Assembly (NCBI GenBank): GCA_018970725.1
Contig: JAGWVU010000016.1
Coordinates: forward strand, 1 to 64,000
DNA: 64,000 nt
Direction of reading: 5' to 3'
Source: Verrucomicrobiota bacterium
Lineage (GTDB): Bacteria > Verrucomicrobiota > Verrucomicrobiia > Verrucomicrobiales > DEV007
Below, piece by piece: positions 8,075 through 16,745 of the stretch (positions are counted from its first letter, which is position 1; the number at the start of each line of letters is the position of its first letter). The notes beneath the pieces were generated by a model that saw nothing but the letters and a program-made list of their open reading frames with translations, had not been told where the DNA came from and did not search any database. A program made the position numbers and the translations under genes.

Positions 8075-9515
8075 AGATCTCATCGCCGAGGTGCGGCCGA
8101 GGAATCGTTGGGAGGCGATGGACCTTGGTCTGCTGATGGCGCGGAAGCACCTGGGGGCCATCCTGCGGGCCTGGGTCATCTTGGTCTGGCCGGTCTGGGC
8201 CGTGATCCTTCTGGCGTTTCAAGGCAATCTTCCTTGGGGCATGATGGTGATTTGGTTGACCAAACCACTGGCCGAGCGGGTGCCCTTGCTGGTGCTGAGC
8301 CGGGAGCTTTTCGGAGAGAGCCTCACCCTCCGACAATTGGTGGGCCAATGGCGGATGATTTGGCTGAGTGATCTTTGGTATGCGTTGTCCGGCGGTCGGA
8401 TTTCGACCCGGCGGCATGTGGTTCTGCCGCTCAGGCAGTTGGAGGGGCTGCGCTCCCGGCCGTTCACCCTGCGCGAGGTCCGTTTCAAAGGCCCGTGCGG
8501 AACACTGCCCCTGGCGATGCAGATCGGCCACCTGATCGTTTTGCACGGGTTGTGGATAACGGTCGCGGGGTTCATCGTATCCATGGCACCGCACGAACTT
8601 CAGGAGGAGGTGGTCTCTGTCTGGCAGGATGGGTTGTGGTTTGAGGAAATCGGGGCCCCGTTGCGATGGATCTGCGTCCTTTGCTACCTTGCGGCCCTGA
8701 GCCTGGTGACCCCGTTTTGCGTGGGGTCGGGATTCGGGCTCTATCTCAATCTGAGGACCAAGATGGAAGGTTGGGACATCGAGATCTCCTTCCGCAAGTT
8801 GGCCGCGCGGTTGGCGAGAGCGGCGCTGGGGGTCTTGTTGCTTCTCCCCTGGTTGGCGGGAGACTGTCTGGCGCAGGATGTCTGGCAGCCCGAAAAGGCT
8901 GTGAATGAGATTCTGGAGGATCCGGCGTTCACGATCCACACGAAACGCATCTGGGTGCCGGATCTCCCCGATGCCCCCGACCCACCCGATGCCCCGAAGC
9001 TTCCGGAGATCGCCCCGGTCCCGGTTTCCTGGCTCAATCCCCTGTTCCTCCAGCCCGTGCTCGTGTTGCTCGGCCTGATTTTGCTCGTGGCCGTGGTCTG
9101 GAAGTTCCGGAAGACGTGGGGCGGCTTCCAGCGGACCGACATCCGGAAGTCCGTGGTCTCGACGGTGATGGGGATGAGTGTGCGGGAGGAATCGCTGCCG
9201 AAGAACCTCATCGACCGGGTGCGCAGCCTGCTGGCCGGGGGGGATTTTGAGGGGGCCATGGGCCTGCTTTACCGGGGGGCGTTGGTCTGGCTGATCCATC
9301 GGGGGCAGGTTCCGATCCAGGAGAGCGACACGGAGTCGGATTGCCTGATGCGGGTGGAGGCGTTGCAAGGGGTTTCGGCGGACTACTTCGGGAGGCTGAC
9401 GCAGGTGTGGAGTGCGGCAGCTTACGGGGCGCGCCGGGCCGGGATGGAGGAGGTGGAGCATCTGCTGCGGGCCTGGCCCTATGACCTCGCGGGAAAGGAG
9501 GCCGGGAAACCATGA
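8064..9515 (+). CDS. Membrane protein with C-terminal DUF4129 domain
   Basis: A 483-aa protein. The N-terminal half has several hydrophobic segments (about 36-55, 165-186, 205-226, 248-267). A Pro/Asp-rich stretch (about 293-315, exterior side) leads into one strong transmembrane helix (ILLVAVVWKF, about 325-348), and the rest is a soluble C-terminal domain. Its features GDFEGAMGLLYRGALVWLIHRG and VWSAAAYGARR match DUF4129, usually found next to MoxR/DUF58 genes. The GTG start at 8064 overlaps the end of the SpoIIM gene by 11 bases. Probably scaffolds the envelope complex assembled with the MoxR ATPase; this is inferred from context. Confidence 0.82.
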   Translation: MRIEDLIAEVRPRNRWEAMDLGLLMARKHLGAILRAWVILVWPVWAVILLAFQGNLPWGMMVIWLTKPLAERVPLLVLSRELFGESLTLRQLVGQWRMIWLSDLWYALSGGRISTRRHVVLPLRQLEGLRSRPFTLREVRFKGPCGTLPLAMQIGHLIVLHGLWITVAGFIVSMAPHELQEEVVSVWQDGLWFEEIGAPLRWICVLCYLAALSLVTPFCVGSGFGLYLNLRTKMEGWDIEISFRKLAARLARAALGVLLLLPWLAGDCLAQDVWQPEKAVNEILEDPAFTIHTKRIWVPDLPDAPDPPDAPKLPEIAPVPVSWLNPLFLQPVLVLLGLILLVAVVWKFRKTWGGFQRTDIRKSVVSTVMGMSVREESLPKNLIDRVRSLLAGGDFEGAMGLLYRGALVWLIHRGQVPIQESDTESDCLMRVEALQGVSADYFGRLTQVWSAAAYGARRAGMEEVEHLLRAWPYDLAGKEAGKP

Positions 9516-10672
9516 TCTTTTCGGGCTGGTTTTGTGGTCTTGCGATGGCCGGGGGGCTGCTTCTGGCGTTCCCGGGATTCCCGGGGTATCATGAGGTGGT
9601 CATTGAAACGGGCTACCGCGGGGAGGCGCGGCGCAAGCCGTTTTTGGCGGCGTGGCGTTTGCTGGAGAGCCGGGGCTGGGAGGTGGAAGAGCGGCACGGG
9701 TTGTCGAGCCTGCCCGGGCATGACCGGGTGATGGTGGTCACCGCGGGGAACGAGTGGCGCCGGTCCCAGCGGGATGCGGTGGCAGACTGGGTTCGGGCCG
9801 GAGGGCATCTCGTCTATTTGATGGCGGGTTTTGAGCCTTACGGATTTGAGGCTGAAGCCGGGATGGAGGATGCCGGAGGGGAACTGGAAAGGATCGGGAA
9901 AGAGGCGCATCCGGTTTTGGAGAAGTTCGGGGTGCGCCCGGTTCTTCGGCGCAACCGGACCGGGGAGTGCCGGATCCGCGGAATGCGTCTGGAAATCGGG
10001 ATGCCGCCGGGGCACGGAGTGGAAGGGCCGGAGGCGATTCGGGGGGCGCCGGGCGTGGTCCGCTCGGAGGAGACCGGAGGCGCCGGGGTGCTCAGTTTCC
10101 CGGTCGACAAGGGGCGGCTCACGGTTTTGGGGGATGCCCGGGTTTGGCGCAACCTGGAGATCGGGACGATGCGGCACGCCACGCTGTTCTGGGAATTGAT
10201 CCGCCTGCACGGGGAGCCGGGCGGGGTCTGGGTGGTGGAGGGGAGCGACCTTTCGTTTTCCGGGTTGCTCTGGAGCCGGGGCTGGATGCCTTTGAGTGCG
10301 TTTGGCTTGTTCGTGATTGGCTGGCTTTGGCGGAGCCTGCCGCGCTTCGGGCCGGTCGTTCCGCCTCCGGAACCGGCGGCGCGGGACTTCCTGAGCCATC
10401 TGGCTCAGGCAGGCGCGTTTCTTTGGAGCCGCGGCGGACCGGACACCTTGGTGATGCCGTTGCGCCGCTTCATCCTGCGGAATGTGCACCGGGCCACCGG
10501 CGAAGCGGTGCCCGGGACGTTGACGGGGGAACAGTGGGAATCGCTGTCCCGGCTCACCGGTCTGTCCGTCGTGACCCTGCGTCAGGCCTTGTTCGGCGAG
10601 GTGCCGAAGCAGCCGCGTGATGGTGTCGAGTTGCTTTCCACCCTGCAAAAAATCGTTCTCTCCCTTTCATGA
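9512..10672 (+). CDS. DUF4350 domain protein
   Basis: A 386-aa protein with an N-terminal hydrophobic anchor (residues 1-22). A globular domain follows, with HEVVIETGYRGEARRKPFLAAWRLL, then RVMVVTAGNEW and a Rossmann-like step WVRAGGHLVYLMAG. This is the DUF4350 pattern (resembling a glutamine-amidotransferase-like fold without a visible catalytic Cys). A second transmembrane helix is at about 255-275. It starts by ATGA overlap with the DUF4129 gene and ends by ATGA overlap with the MoxR gene. It is expected to sit in the membrane with the domain outside the cytoplasm; no enzymatic activity can be assigned. Confidence 0.8.
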   Translation: MIFSGWFCGLAMAGGLLLAFPGFPGYHEVVIETGYRGEARRKPFLAAWRLLESRGWEVEERHGLSSLPGHDRVMVVTAGNEWRRSQRDAVADWVRAGGHLVYLMAGFEPYGFEAEAGMEDAGGELERIGKEAHPVLEKFGVRPVLRRNRTGECRIRGMRLEIGMPPGHGVEGPEAIRGAPGVVRSEETGGAGVLSFPVDKGRLTVLGDARVWRNLEIGTMRHATLFWELIRLHGEPGGVWVVEGSDLSFSGLLWSRGWMPLSAFGLFVIGWLWRSLPRFGPVVPPPEPAARDFLSHLAQAGAFLWSRGGPDTLVMPLRRFILRNVHRATGEAVPGTLTGEQWESLSRLTGLSVVTLRQALFGEVPKQPRDGVELLSTLQKIVLSLS

Positions 10673-11745
10673 ACCCGCCCTTTCCGCCCGATTCCTCTTT
10701 TCCTCCTCCGATGCCGCCCATCCCGCCCATTCCGTCGGCAGCTCCGCCCTTGCCGGGGGTTGCTTTGCCCCCGGTGTTGGCGGGGCCGACGCTGACGGCG
10801 ACCGCCATGATGCTGGACCAGATCCGGGCCCAGGTGCGGCGGGTCTTCGCGGGACAGGACGAAGTGGTTGACCAGGTGCTCGCCACGTTGATTGCCGGAG
10901 GGCACATTCTGCTGGAAGGCAAACCGGGCCTGGGCAAAACGCACCTCGTGCTCGCCCTGGCGCAGACGTTCGGCGGGGGATTCGGCCGGATCCAATTCAC
11001 GCCGGACCTGATGCCCTCCGATGTCACCGGGCACTCTCTTTACGACATGGCCAGCCAGCGGTTTGAGATCCGCAGGGGACCGGTGTTCGCCAATCTTCTC
11101 CTGGCGGACGAAATCAATCGCGCCCCGGCCAAGACCCAGTCCGCGTTGCTCGAGGTGATGCAGGAGGCGCAGGTGACGATCGACGGCAAATCGATCCCCC
11201 TCGAGCTGCCGTTCATGACCATCGCCACGCAGAACCCGATTGAACAGGACGGGACCTACCCCTTGCCGGAGGCCCAACTCGACCGCTTTCTCATGAAGGT
11301 CACGTTGGACTATCCCCAGGCGGCGCATGAGGAATGGATCGTGGCGGCGGTTTCCTCCGGGGAATCCGGCCGGGGACTCCGGCCCGATCAGGTGGCCCGC
11401 GTCTGCACCCCGGCGAACATCATCCAATCACAGAGGGAGGTCGCCGCCGTGCAGGCCGTTCCGGAGGTGGTCGCCTACGCCGTGAGAATCGCACGAGCCA
11501 CCCGGACGGCCCAGGGAATCGCCTTGGGGGCGGGAACGCGCGGAGCGATCGGCTTGGTGCGGGTGGCCAAAGCTTACGCCGTGATGCAGGGGAGGGACTA
11601 CATCACCCCGGCGGATGTGAAACGGGCAGCGTTGCCGGTCTTGCGGCACCGGGTGCAACTGGCCCCCGAACTGGTCATCAGCGGGGATACGGTGGACAGC
11701 GTGTTGCGGTCGATCCTCGACACGGTGGAAGCGCCGCGGGGTTGA
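10669..11745 (+). CDS. MoxR-type AAA+ ATPase
   Basis: A 358-aa cytosolic AAA+ ATPase of the MoxR group, chaperone-like proteins that often mature or insert partners carrying von Willebrand A domains. Walker A GKPGLGKT is at 84-91, Walker B with LLADEINRAP at 144-153, sensor 1 within IATQNPIEQDGTYPLPEAQLD, and an arginine-rich lid domain in the C-terminal third. The first 40 residues are unusually proline-rich (runs of PPxPP), possibly a docking tail; a start at the later Met pair (about residue 47) would remove it, but the ATGA overlap with the upstream gene supports the longer form. Its likely client is the DUF58 protein encoded 9 bases downstream. Confidence 0.93.
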   Translation: MNPPFPPDSSFPPPMPPIPPIPSAAPPLPGVALPPVLAGPTLTATAMMLDQIRAQVRRVFAGQDEVVDQVLATLIAGGHILLEGKPGLGKTHLVLALAQTFGGGFGRIQFTPDLMPSDVTGHSLYDMASQRFEIRRGPVFANLLLADEINRAPAKTQSALLEVMQEAQVTIDGKSIPLELPFMTIATQNPIEQDGTYPLPEAQLDRFLMKVTLDYPQAAHEEWIVAAVSSGESGRGLRPDQVARVCTPANIIQSQREVAAVQAVPEVVAYAVRIARATRTAQGIALGAGTRGAIGLVRVAKAYAVMQGRDYITPADVKRAALPVLRHRVQLAPELVISGDTVDSVLRSILDTVEAPRG

Positions 11746-11754
11746 GCGGGGGCG

Positions 11755-13062
11755 ATGATGAGACCGACGTGGATCATGCTGGGCCTGCTCCTTGGCTGGA
11801 GCGCGCTGGGGTTGGCGGCTTCGTTGGTCGAGTGGTTGCGTCCGGTCTGGGTGGTGAACGGAGTGTTCCTCGCGTTTTTCATCCTGATCGATGCGCTGCT
11901 CTTGCTGTCCGCGCGTCCTCTGACCGTGGAGCGGGTGTTGCCTTCGCGGTTCGCCCTGGGGGTTTCCCGGGAAGTATCCCTGACCATTCACAATCCGGGG
12001 AGCCGGCCCGTCCGGGTGCAAGTTTTCGATGGTCTGCCGTTCACGGCGGAGACGGAGGCGTTTCCCTGGTGGGGATGGATTCCCGCGCGAGGATGGTGCT
12101 CGGTGAATTATCCGGTGCGTTTGCTGCGGCGCGGGCGGGCGGAATTCGCGCCCACCCATTTGCTGCGTCGGTCGCCGTTCGCCTGTTGGTTGCTCGCCTC
12201 GCGTTCCGGAGATGCGGAGGCGGTGCCCGTGTTTCCGGATTACGAGCCCGTGCTCCATTACGCCTTGCTGGCCTTGGCCAACCAGGAACAGATGATGGGG
12301 ATCCAGCACAAGCAACGCAAGGGAGTCAGCCGGGAGTTTCACCAGTTGCGCGATTATCAAGAGGGCGATTTGCTCTCCCAGGTCGATTGGAAGGCCACCT
12401 CGCGACGCGGCGTGCTGCTCAGCCGGGAATTTCGTGAGCAACGGGATCAGAACATCGTGTTTCTCATCGACGCCGGTCGTCGGATGCGGGCCATGGACGG
12501 GTCTCTGCCGCAGTTCGATCACTGCCTCAATGCCGTGCTCCTCCTCTGTTACATCGCGCTTCGACAAGGGGACAACGTGGGCGTCTCCGCCTTTGGAGGG
12601 GTCCAAAAATGGCTGCCGCCGGTCAAGGGGCCCCGGGCGATGGCCACGTTTTTGCAGCACCTGCACGATTATGAGACCACGCTGAATCCGAGCGATTTTT
12701 CAGAGGCGGCGGCGCAAATCCTGACCCGGCAGCGCAAACGGGCCCTCGTGGTTCTCGTGACCAACCTGCGCGGAGAGGACGCGGAAGACGTGCTTCTGGC
12801 CGTGCAGACCCTCCGGCAACGGCATGTGGTCATCGTCGCCACCCTCCGGGAACGGTCCGTCGAGGAACTCCGCGACCTGCCGTTGGAAACGTTCGACGAC
12901 GCGGTGCGCTTTGGGGCGAGCCATTTGTATCTGGAGGAACGCCATGCCCTGCTGAGGGAAGTCGGCGCCGCCGGGGCCGTGGTGGTCGATACCCTGGCGT
13001 CGCAATTGCCGGTCGCCTTGGCCAACGCGTATCTTCAGGTGAAGCGCTCCGGCCGCCTTTGA
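11755..13062 (+). CDS. DUF58 protein with von Willebrand A-like region
   Basis: A 435-aa protein with two hydrophobic helices at the N-terminus (about 8-23 and 33-52) that anchor it in the membrane. A beta-rich region follows, then the DUF58 signature REFHQLRDYQEGDLLSQVDW around 198-217. The vWA-like part has FLIDAGRRMRAMDG, in place of the classic DxSxS metal motif, so metal binding by this site is doubtful. DUF58 proteins are the usual partners of MoxR ATPases. It is the last gene of the operon; the next gene is convergent on the minus strand. Confidence 0.88.
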   Translation: MMRPTWIMLGLLLGWSALGLAASLVEWLRPVWVVNGVFLAFFILIDALLLLSARPLTVERVLPSRFALGVSREVSLTIHNPGSRPVRVQVFDGLPFTAETEAFPWWGWIPARGWCSVNYPVRLLRRGRAEFAPTHLLRRSPFACWLLASRSGDAEAVPVFPDYEPVLHYALLALANQEQMMGIQHKQRKGVSREFHQLRDYQEGDLLSQVDWKATSRRGVLLSREFREQRDQNIVFLIDAGRRMRAMDGSLPQFDHCLNAVLLLCYIALRQGDNVGVSAFGGVQKWLPPVKGPRAMATFLQHLHDYETTLNPSDFSEAAAQILTRQRKRALVVLVTNLRGEDAEDVLLAVQTLRQRHVVIVATLRERSVEELRDLPLETFDDAVRFGASHLYLEERHALLREVGAAGAVVVDTLASQLPVALANAYLQVKRSGRL

Positions 13063-13152
13063 ACTGAAAAATGGTAATGGTTTGGCCTCTGCGCGAGATG
13101 ATTCCATTTCCGCTTGCAGGGGCAGCGGCAAAGGAGCCGGCATGACGGGCCG

Positions 13153-14127
13153 TTACTTCTTCTTCGGCGCTTCGGGCAGGGCTTGGAGCGGCGTGGTGTC
13201 GATGGCGGACTCGAGGCCGCGGAGGATCTTGTCCGTGAACTGCTGCCCGCGGATTCTGACCTCCGGATGGCTCACGGAACCATGGCCGCCATCGGTGATC
13301 GGCACGAGCAGGGAGGGCACGCCCGCCTTTTGCAGGGCCGTGTGGATCGTCTCCGCATGACGAAACGCCACCCGCTGATCTTTCGTGCCATGGAACGTGA
13401 TGAACGGTGGGTCGTCCTTCGTCACGTGCGTCACCGGCGATGCCGCTTCGGCAGTTGCCTGTTTTTCCCGGGCCTGGCCGCCGAGCAGACCGCTCACGGC
13501 GTCATCTTTCCAGATCGGCCGGCTCTCTTGGTCGAACATGAGCGGCTGCGAGAAGTCCTCCGGCCCGCACAGGTTCACCACGCACTGCACGCGGCTGCTG
13601 AAGCTGGTGTTGGGGCCGAGATCGCCCTCCAGCTCCTTCACCTCGCCACTCGTGCCGAGCAAGGACGACAAATGCCCGCCCGCCGAACTGCCCCACACGG
13701 CGATCTTGTCGCCATCGATGTTGTATTCCTTCGCGTGGGCACGGATCCAGCGGATTGCCGCCTTGCAGTCATGGATCTGCGCTGGCCACGCGGCCTCCCC
13801 GGTCAAGCGATACCCCACACCGACCGCGGCGTAGTCGCCTGAGCGCGCGAGCTGGATCGCCTGAGACGCGTAACCGATGCGGTCGCCATTCACCCAGCCG
13901 CCGCCATGGATCAGCGCGATGACAGGCAGCGGCCTGTCACTGTTGCGTTTTTTTGGGAGATACAAGTCTACCATTTGCTTCGGGTTCTCATGGCCCGCAT
14001 AGGGCTGATCCAGCCGCACCTCGACCTGGCTCCTCCCGGCTGCACGGAGTGCGTTTTGCTTGGTGTCAGGGACCGTCTGGCCAACGGCCGTGGCGATGAT
14101 GAGGAGTGAGGAAAGCAAGGGTTTCAT
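13153..14127 (-). CDS. Secreted alpha/beta-hydrolase (esterase/lipase family)
   Basis: A 324-aa hydrolase with a signal peptide (residues 1-16, cleavage near AVGQ). The oxyanion-hole motif HGGGW is at 74-78 and the nucleophile elbow GSSAG places the catalytic Ser at S148. The acid is probably Asp in HGTKDQRV and the base His in DGGHGSVSH. This corresponds to the hormone-sensitive-lipase/BD-FAE-like esterases often found with carbohydrate degradation genes in Verrucomicrobiota, where they remove acyl groups from polysaccharides. The substrate is not determinable. Convergent with the DUF58 gene and divergent from the cytochrome-type gene at 14307. Confidence 0.88.
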   Translation of the reverse strand: MKPLLSSLLIIATAVGQTVPDTKQNALRAAGRSQVEVRLDQPYAGHENPKQMVDLYLPKKRNSDRPLPVIALIHGGGWVNGDRIGYASQAIQLARSGDYAAVGVGYRLTGEAAWPAQIHDCKAAIRWIRAHAKEYNIDGDKIAVWGSSAGGHLSSLLGTSGEVKELEGDLGPNTSFSSRVQCVVNLCGPEDFSQPLMFDQESRPIWKDDAVSGLLGGQAREKQATAEAASPVTHVTKDDPPFITFHGTKDQRVAFRHAETIHTALQKAGVPSLLVPITDGGHGSVSHPEVRIRGQQFTDKILRGLESAIDTTPLQALPEAPKKK

Positions 14128-14306
14128 GGCAGGATGAAAACTTCGATAAAGGGCCGAACCAGCGGTGTGGCGCCAGGGAAAGGATGGCTCGGTGCGGTGG
14201 CGGGATCAAGATTTGTCAGATTGGATGGCGAACTGTTGCCATACCAAGCGTGAAAATCCTTTTGCGCAACTTCCGGTCTGGAACGGGGTTACAGAGGACG
14301 GCAACG

Positions 14307-16745
14307 ATGATGAGGCGATCGATTCCTGCATGGGTGAGCGCCGGTCTGCTCGCGACCGGCGGATGGGCAACCGCCGGTGTTTCGGCGGAAGACACGGCGT
14401 TTTTTGAATCCAAGGTGCGTCCCCTTCTGAGCAAGCATTGTGGCGAATGCCATTCCGCCAAGGCGGAGAAGGTCAAGGGCGGGCTCCTGCTGGACTCCCG
14501 GGAGGGATGGATGGCTGGTGGCGACAGCGGGGAGGTGATCGTCCCGGGACGCCCGGCGGAAAGTCTCTTGTTGCGGACGGTGCTCCATACCGATCCCGAC
14601 CTCCAGATGCCCCCGAAATACAAGCTGGCGGAGGGAGAAATCGAGGTCCTCGAAACTTGGATTGCGATGGGGGCTCCAGACCCGAGATCGGGAACCGGCG
14701 TGGCCAAGGTCAGCCCGGTCGATCAGGCAAAGGCCCGCTCGCACTGGGCCTATCAGCCGATGGCGCGCCCGGAAGTGCCCAAGGTGGCGGATGCTTCGTG
14801 GCCCCGGAGTGAGACCGACCACTTCATCTTGCGCCGGATCGAGGACGCCGGCTTGCGACCCGTGGGGGACGCGGACCGTTCCAGTCTGCTGCGTCGCGTT
14901 TTCCTCGATTTGACCGGGTTGCCGCCCACCCTGGAAGAGATCCGGTCGTTCCTCGCCCACCCCGGGAGTGACGAGGAAGCCCTGGCGCAGACGGTGGATC
15001 GCCTTCTGGCCTCTCCCGCTTTCGGAGAGCGTTGGGGACGGCACTGGTTGGATGTGGCGCGTTACGCGGATTCCGTGGGCAAAACGCGCAACGTGCCGTT
15101 TCCCTTTGCGTGGCGATACCGCAACCATGTGATCGACGCCTTCAACGCAGGGCAACCCTACGATCGTTTTCTGATGGAGCAGATCGCCGGGGACTTGTTG
15201 CCTGCGGAAAATCGTCAGTCCGGATTGGTGGCGACCGGTCTTCTGGCCCTGGGGTCGATGGATCTCAATGAGCGGGATTCGGACCAATTTCTTCTGGACC
15301 GCATCGATGATCAGCTCGACACACTCGGGCGTTCCACCATGGCGCTCACCTTGGGATGCGCCCGCTGCCACGACCACAAGTTCGACCCGATCACCCAGGC
15401 GGAGTATTATGCTTTGGCCGGGATCTTCGCCAGCACGCGAACGCTGAGCGGGCAAACCTATCGCAAGGGTGGTTCCAAGGAATACACGCAAGTGCGTTTG
15501 TTGGCGAGTTTGGATGGATCCAAGCCGCAGGGGAAATCCGGGCCGGAGGAGATTGAAAGCCGCATCCGCGAGCTGCGTGAAGAAGCGGGCCGGGGGGAAA
15601 CCACGGAGCAGCGGCGTCGGGCCCTCCGGGAAGAGGCGAACCAACTCCGGCAACAGTTGGCCGGGATGGAATCGGACCGGGCCGAAAAGAAATCCAAAAA
15701 GCAGAGGAGCGACGGGCAGATCGACCTGAAGGCGCCGTTGGCCATGGCGGTTTGTGAGGGCGAGGTCTGTGATCTGGAGTTGCGGGTGCGTGGCGAACCG
15801 GACATCAAGGGGGCGGTGGTGCCACGCGGTTTTCCCGGGATTCTCAGTGGACCGGGAACGCCGGAGATCCCGGCGGAAGGCAGCGGCCGGTTGGAGTTGG
15901 CCCGCTGGTTGACCTCCCCGGACCACCCGCTGACGGCCCGGGTCATGGTCAACCGGGTCTGGAGTCATCTTTTCGGGCGGGGGTTGGTCGAGACGGTGGA
16001 TAACTTCGGCCTGTCCGGTGCCGAGCCGACCCATCCGGAACTGCTTGATCACCTCGCCTCCGGCTTTGTGGCGGAGGGATGGTCCGTCAAGAAACTGGTC
16101 CGGAGCCTTGTGATGAGCCGGACGTATCGGCTGGGGATTGACTATCCGGCGGCGAATGTGGCGAAGGACGAGGCCAACCGGTGGTGGTGGCGGGCGAACC
16201 TGCGTCGGCTCGAGGCGGAGGCGATCCGTGATTCCCTCCTTGCTTCGAGCGGGCTTTTGGAGCCCGACCGACCGGAGGGGGCTCCGTTCGATCGTTTCAT
16301 CGGCTCGGATGTGGGCAAGGTTGCCAAACGAGGTGGCGGGATGTCTTCCGACCTGATTTTGCGTCCGGAACGAAGCGTCTATCTTCCGGTTTTCCGGTCC
16401 CGCCTGCCGGGGATGTTCACCGTGTTCGATTTCGCGGAACCGGATCAGGTGAACGGTCAGCGGGATGTCACCACGGTGCCCACCCAGGCTTTGTTCTTCC
16501 TGAACAATCCGTTGGTGCTCCAGTGCGCGGAATCGTGCGCCCGGCAGTTGTTGGCCCCGGAAGATGCCTCCTTGGCCGGCCGGATCGAAAGCGCCTACCT
16601 GCGCATCCTCGGTCGGGTTCCCGGACCCGCGGAGTCGGGAAGTGCCGAAGCCTTCGTCCGGGAAAGCGAGGCCCCACCGGAAAAGGCTTGGGCGGCGCTG
16701 GTCCAAGCGCTCTATGCATCCGCTGAATTTCGTTATGTCCGCTGA
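14307..16745 (+). CDS. PSD1-type protein: cytochrome c-like domain + DUF1549 + DUF1553
   Basis: An 812-aa secreted protein. A signal peptide spans residues 1-26. A cytochrome c-like domain follows with heme motif CGECH (C45, C48, H49) and a GGLLLDSREG segment typical of these domains. DUF1549 holds the motif CARCHDHKFDPI, a second C-x-x-C-H, and a charged helical linker rich in E/R/K lies near the middle. DUF1553 (ELARWLTSPDHPLTARVMVNRVW) ends the protein. The frame is open from 14106, but that start would overlap the divergent esterase, so the ATG pair at 14307/14310 behind an AGAGGA sequence is chosen. This architecture is characteristic of Planctomycetes and Verrucomicrobiota; function is unproven, usually linked to polysaccharide use or extracellular electron transfer. 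Confidence 0.9.
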   Translation: MMRRSIPAWVSAGLLATGGWATAGVSAEDTAFFESKVRPLLSKHCGECHSAKAEKVKGGLLLDSREGWMAGGDSGEVIVPGRPAESLLLRTVLHTDPDLQMPPKYKLAEGEIEVLETWIAMGAPDPRSGTGVAKVSPVDQAKARSHWAYQPMARPEVPKVADASWPRSETDHFILRRIEDAGLRPVGDADRSSLLRRVFLDLTGLPPTLEEIRSFLAHPGSDEEALAQTVDRLLASPAFGERWGRHWLDVARYADSVGKTRNVPFPFAWRYRNHVIDAFNAGQPYDRFLMEQIAGDLLPAENRQSGLVATGLLALGSMDLNERDSDQFLLDRIDDQLDTLGRSTMALTLGCARCHDHKFDPITQAEYYALAGIFASTRTLSGQTYRKGGSKEYTQVRLLASLDGSKPQGKSGPEEIESRIRELREEAGRGETTEQRRRALREEANQLRQQLAGMESDRAEKKSKKQRSDGQIDLKAPLAMAVCEGEVCDLELRVRGEPDIKGAVVPRGFPGILSGPGTPEIPAEGSGRLELARWLTSPDHPLTARVMVNRVWSHLFGRGLVETVDNFGLSGAEPTHPELLDHLASGFVAEGWSVKKLVRSLVMSRTYRLGIDYPAANVAKDEANRWWWRANLRRLEAEAIRDSLLASSGLLEPDRPEGAPFDRFIGSDVGKVAKRGGGMSSDLILRPERSVYLPVFRSRLPGMFTVFDFAEPDQVNGQRDVTTVPTQALFFLNNPLVLQCAESCARQLLAPEDASLAGRIESAYLRILGRVPGPAESGSAEAFVRESEAPPEKAWAALVQALYASAEFRYVR

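Noticed and set aside
14106-14306. Extended N-terminus of the DUF1549/DUF1553 protein
   Set aside because: It would overlap the divergent esterase gene and lacks a signal peptide; the start at 14307 gives a clean one.
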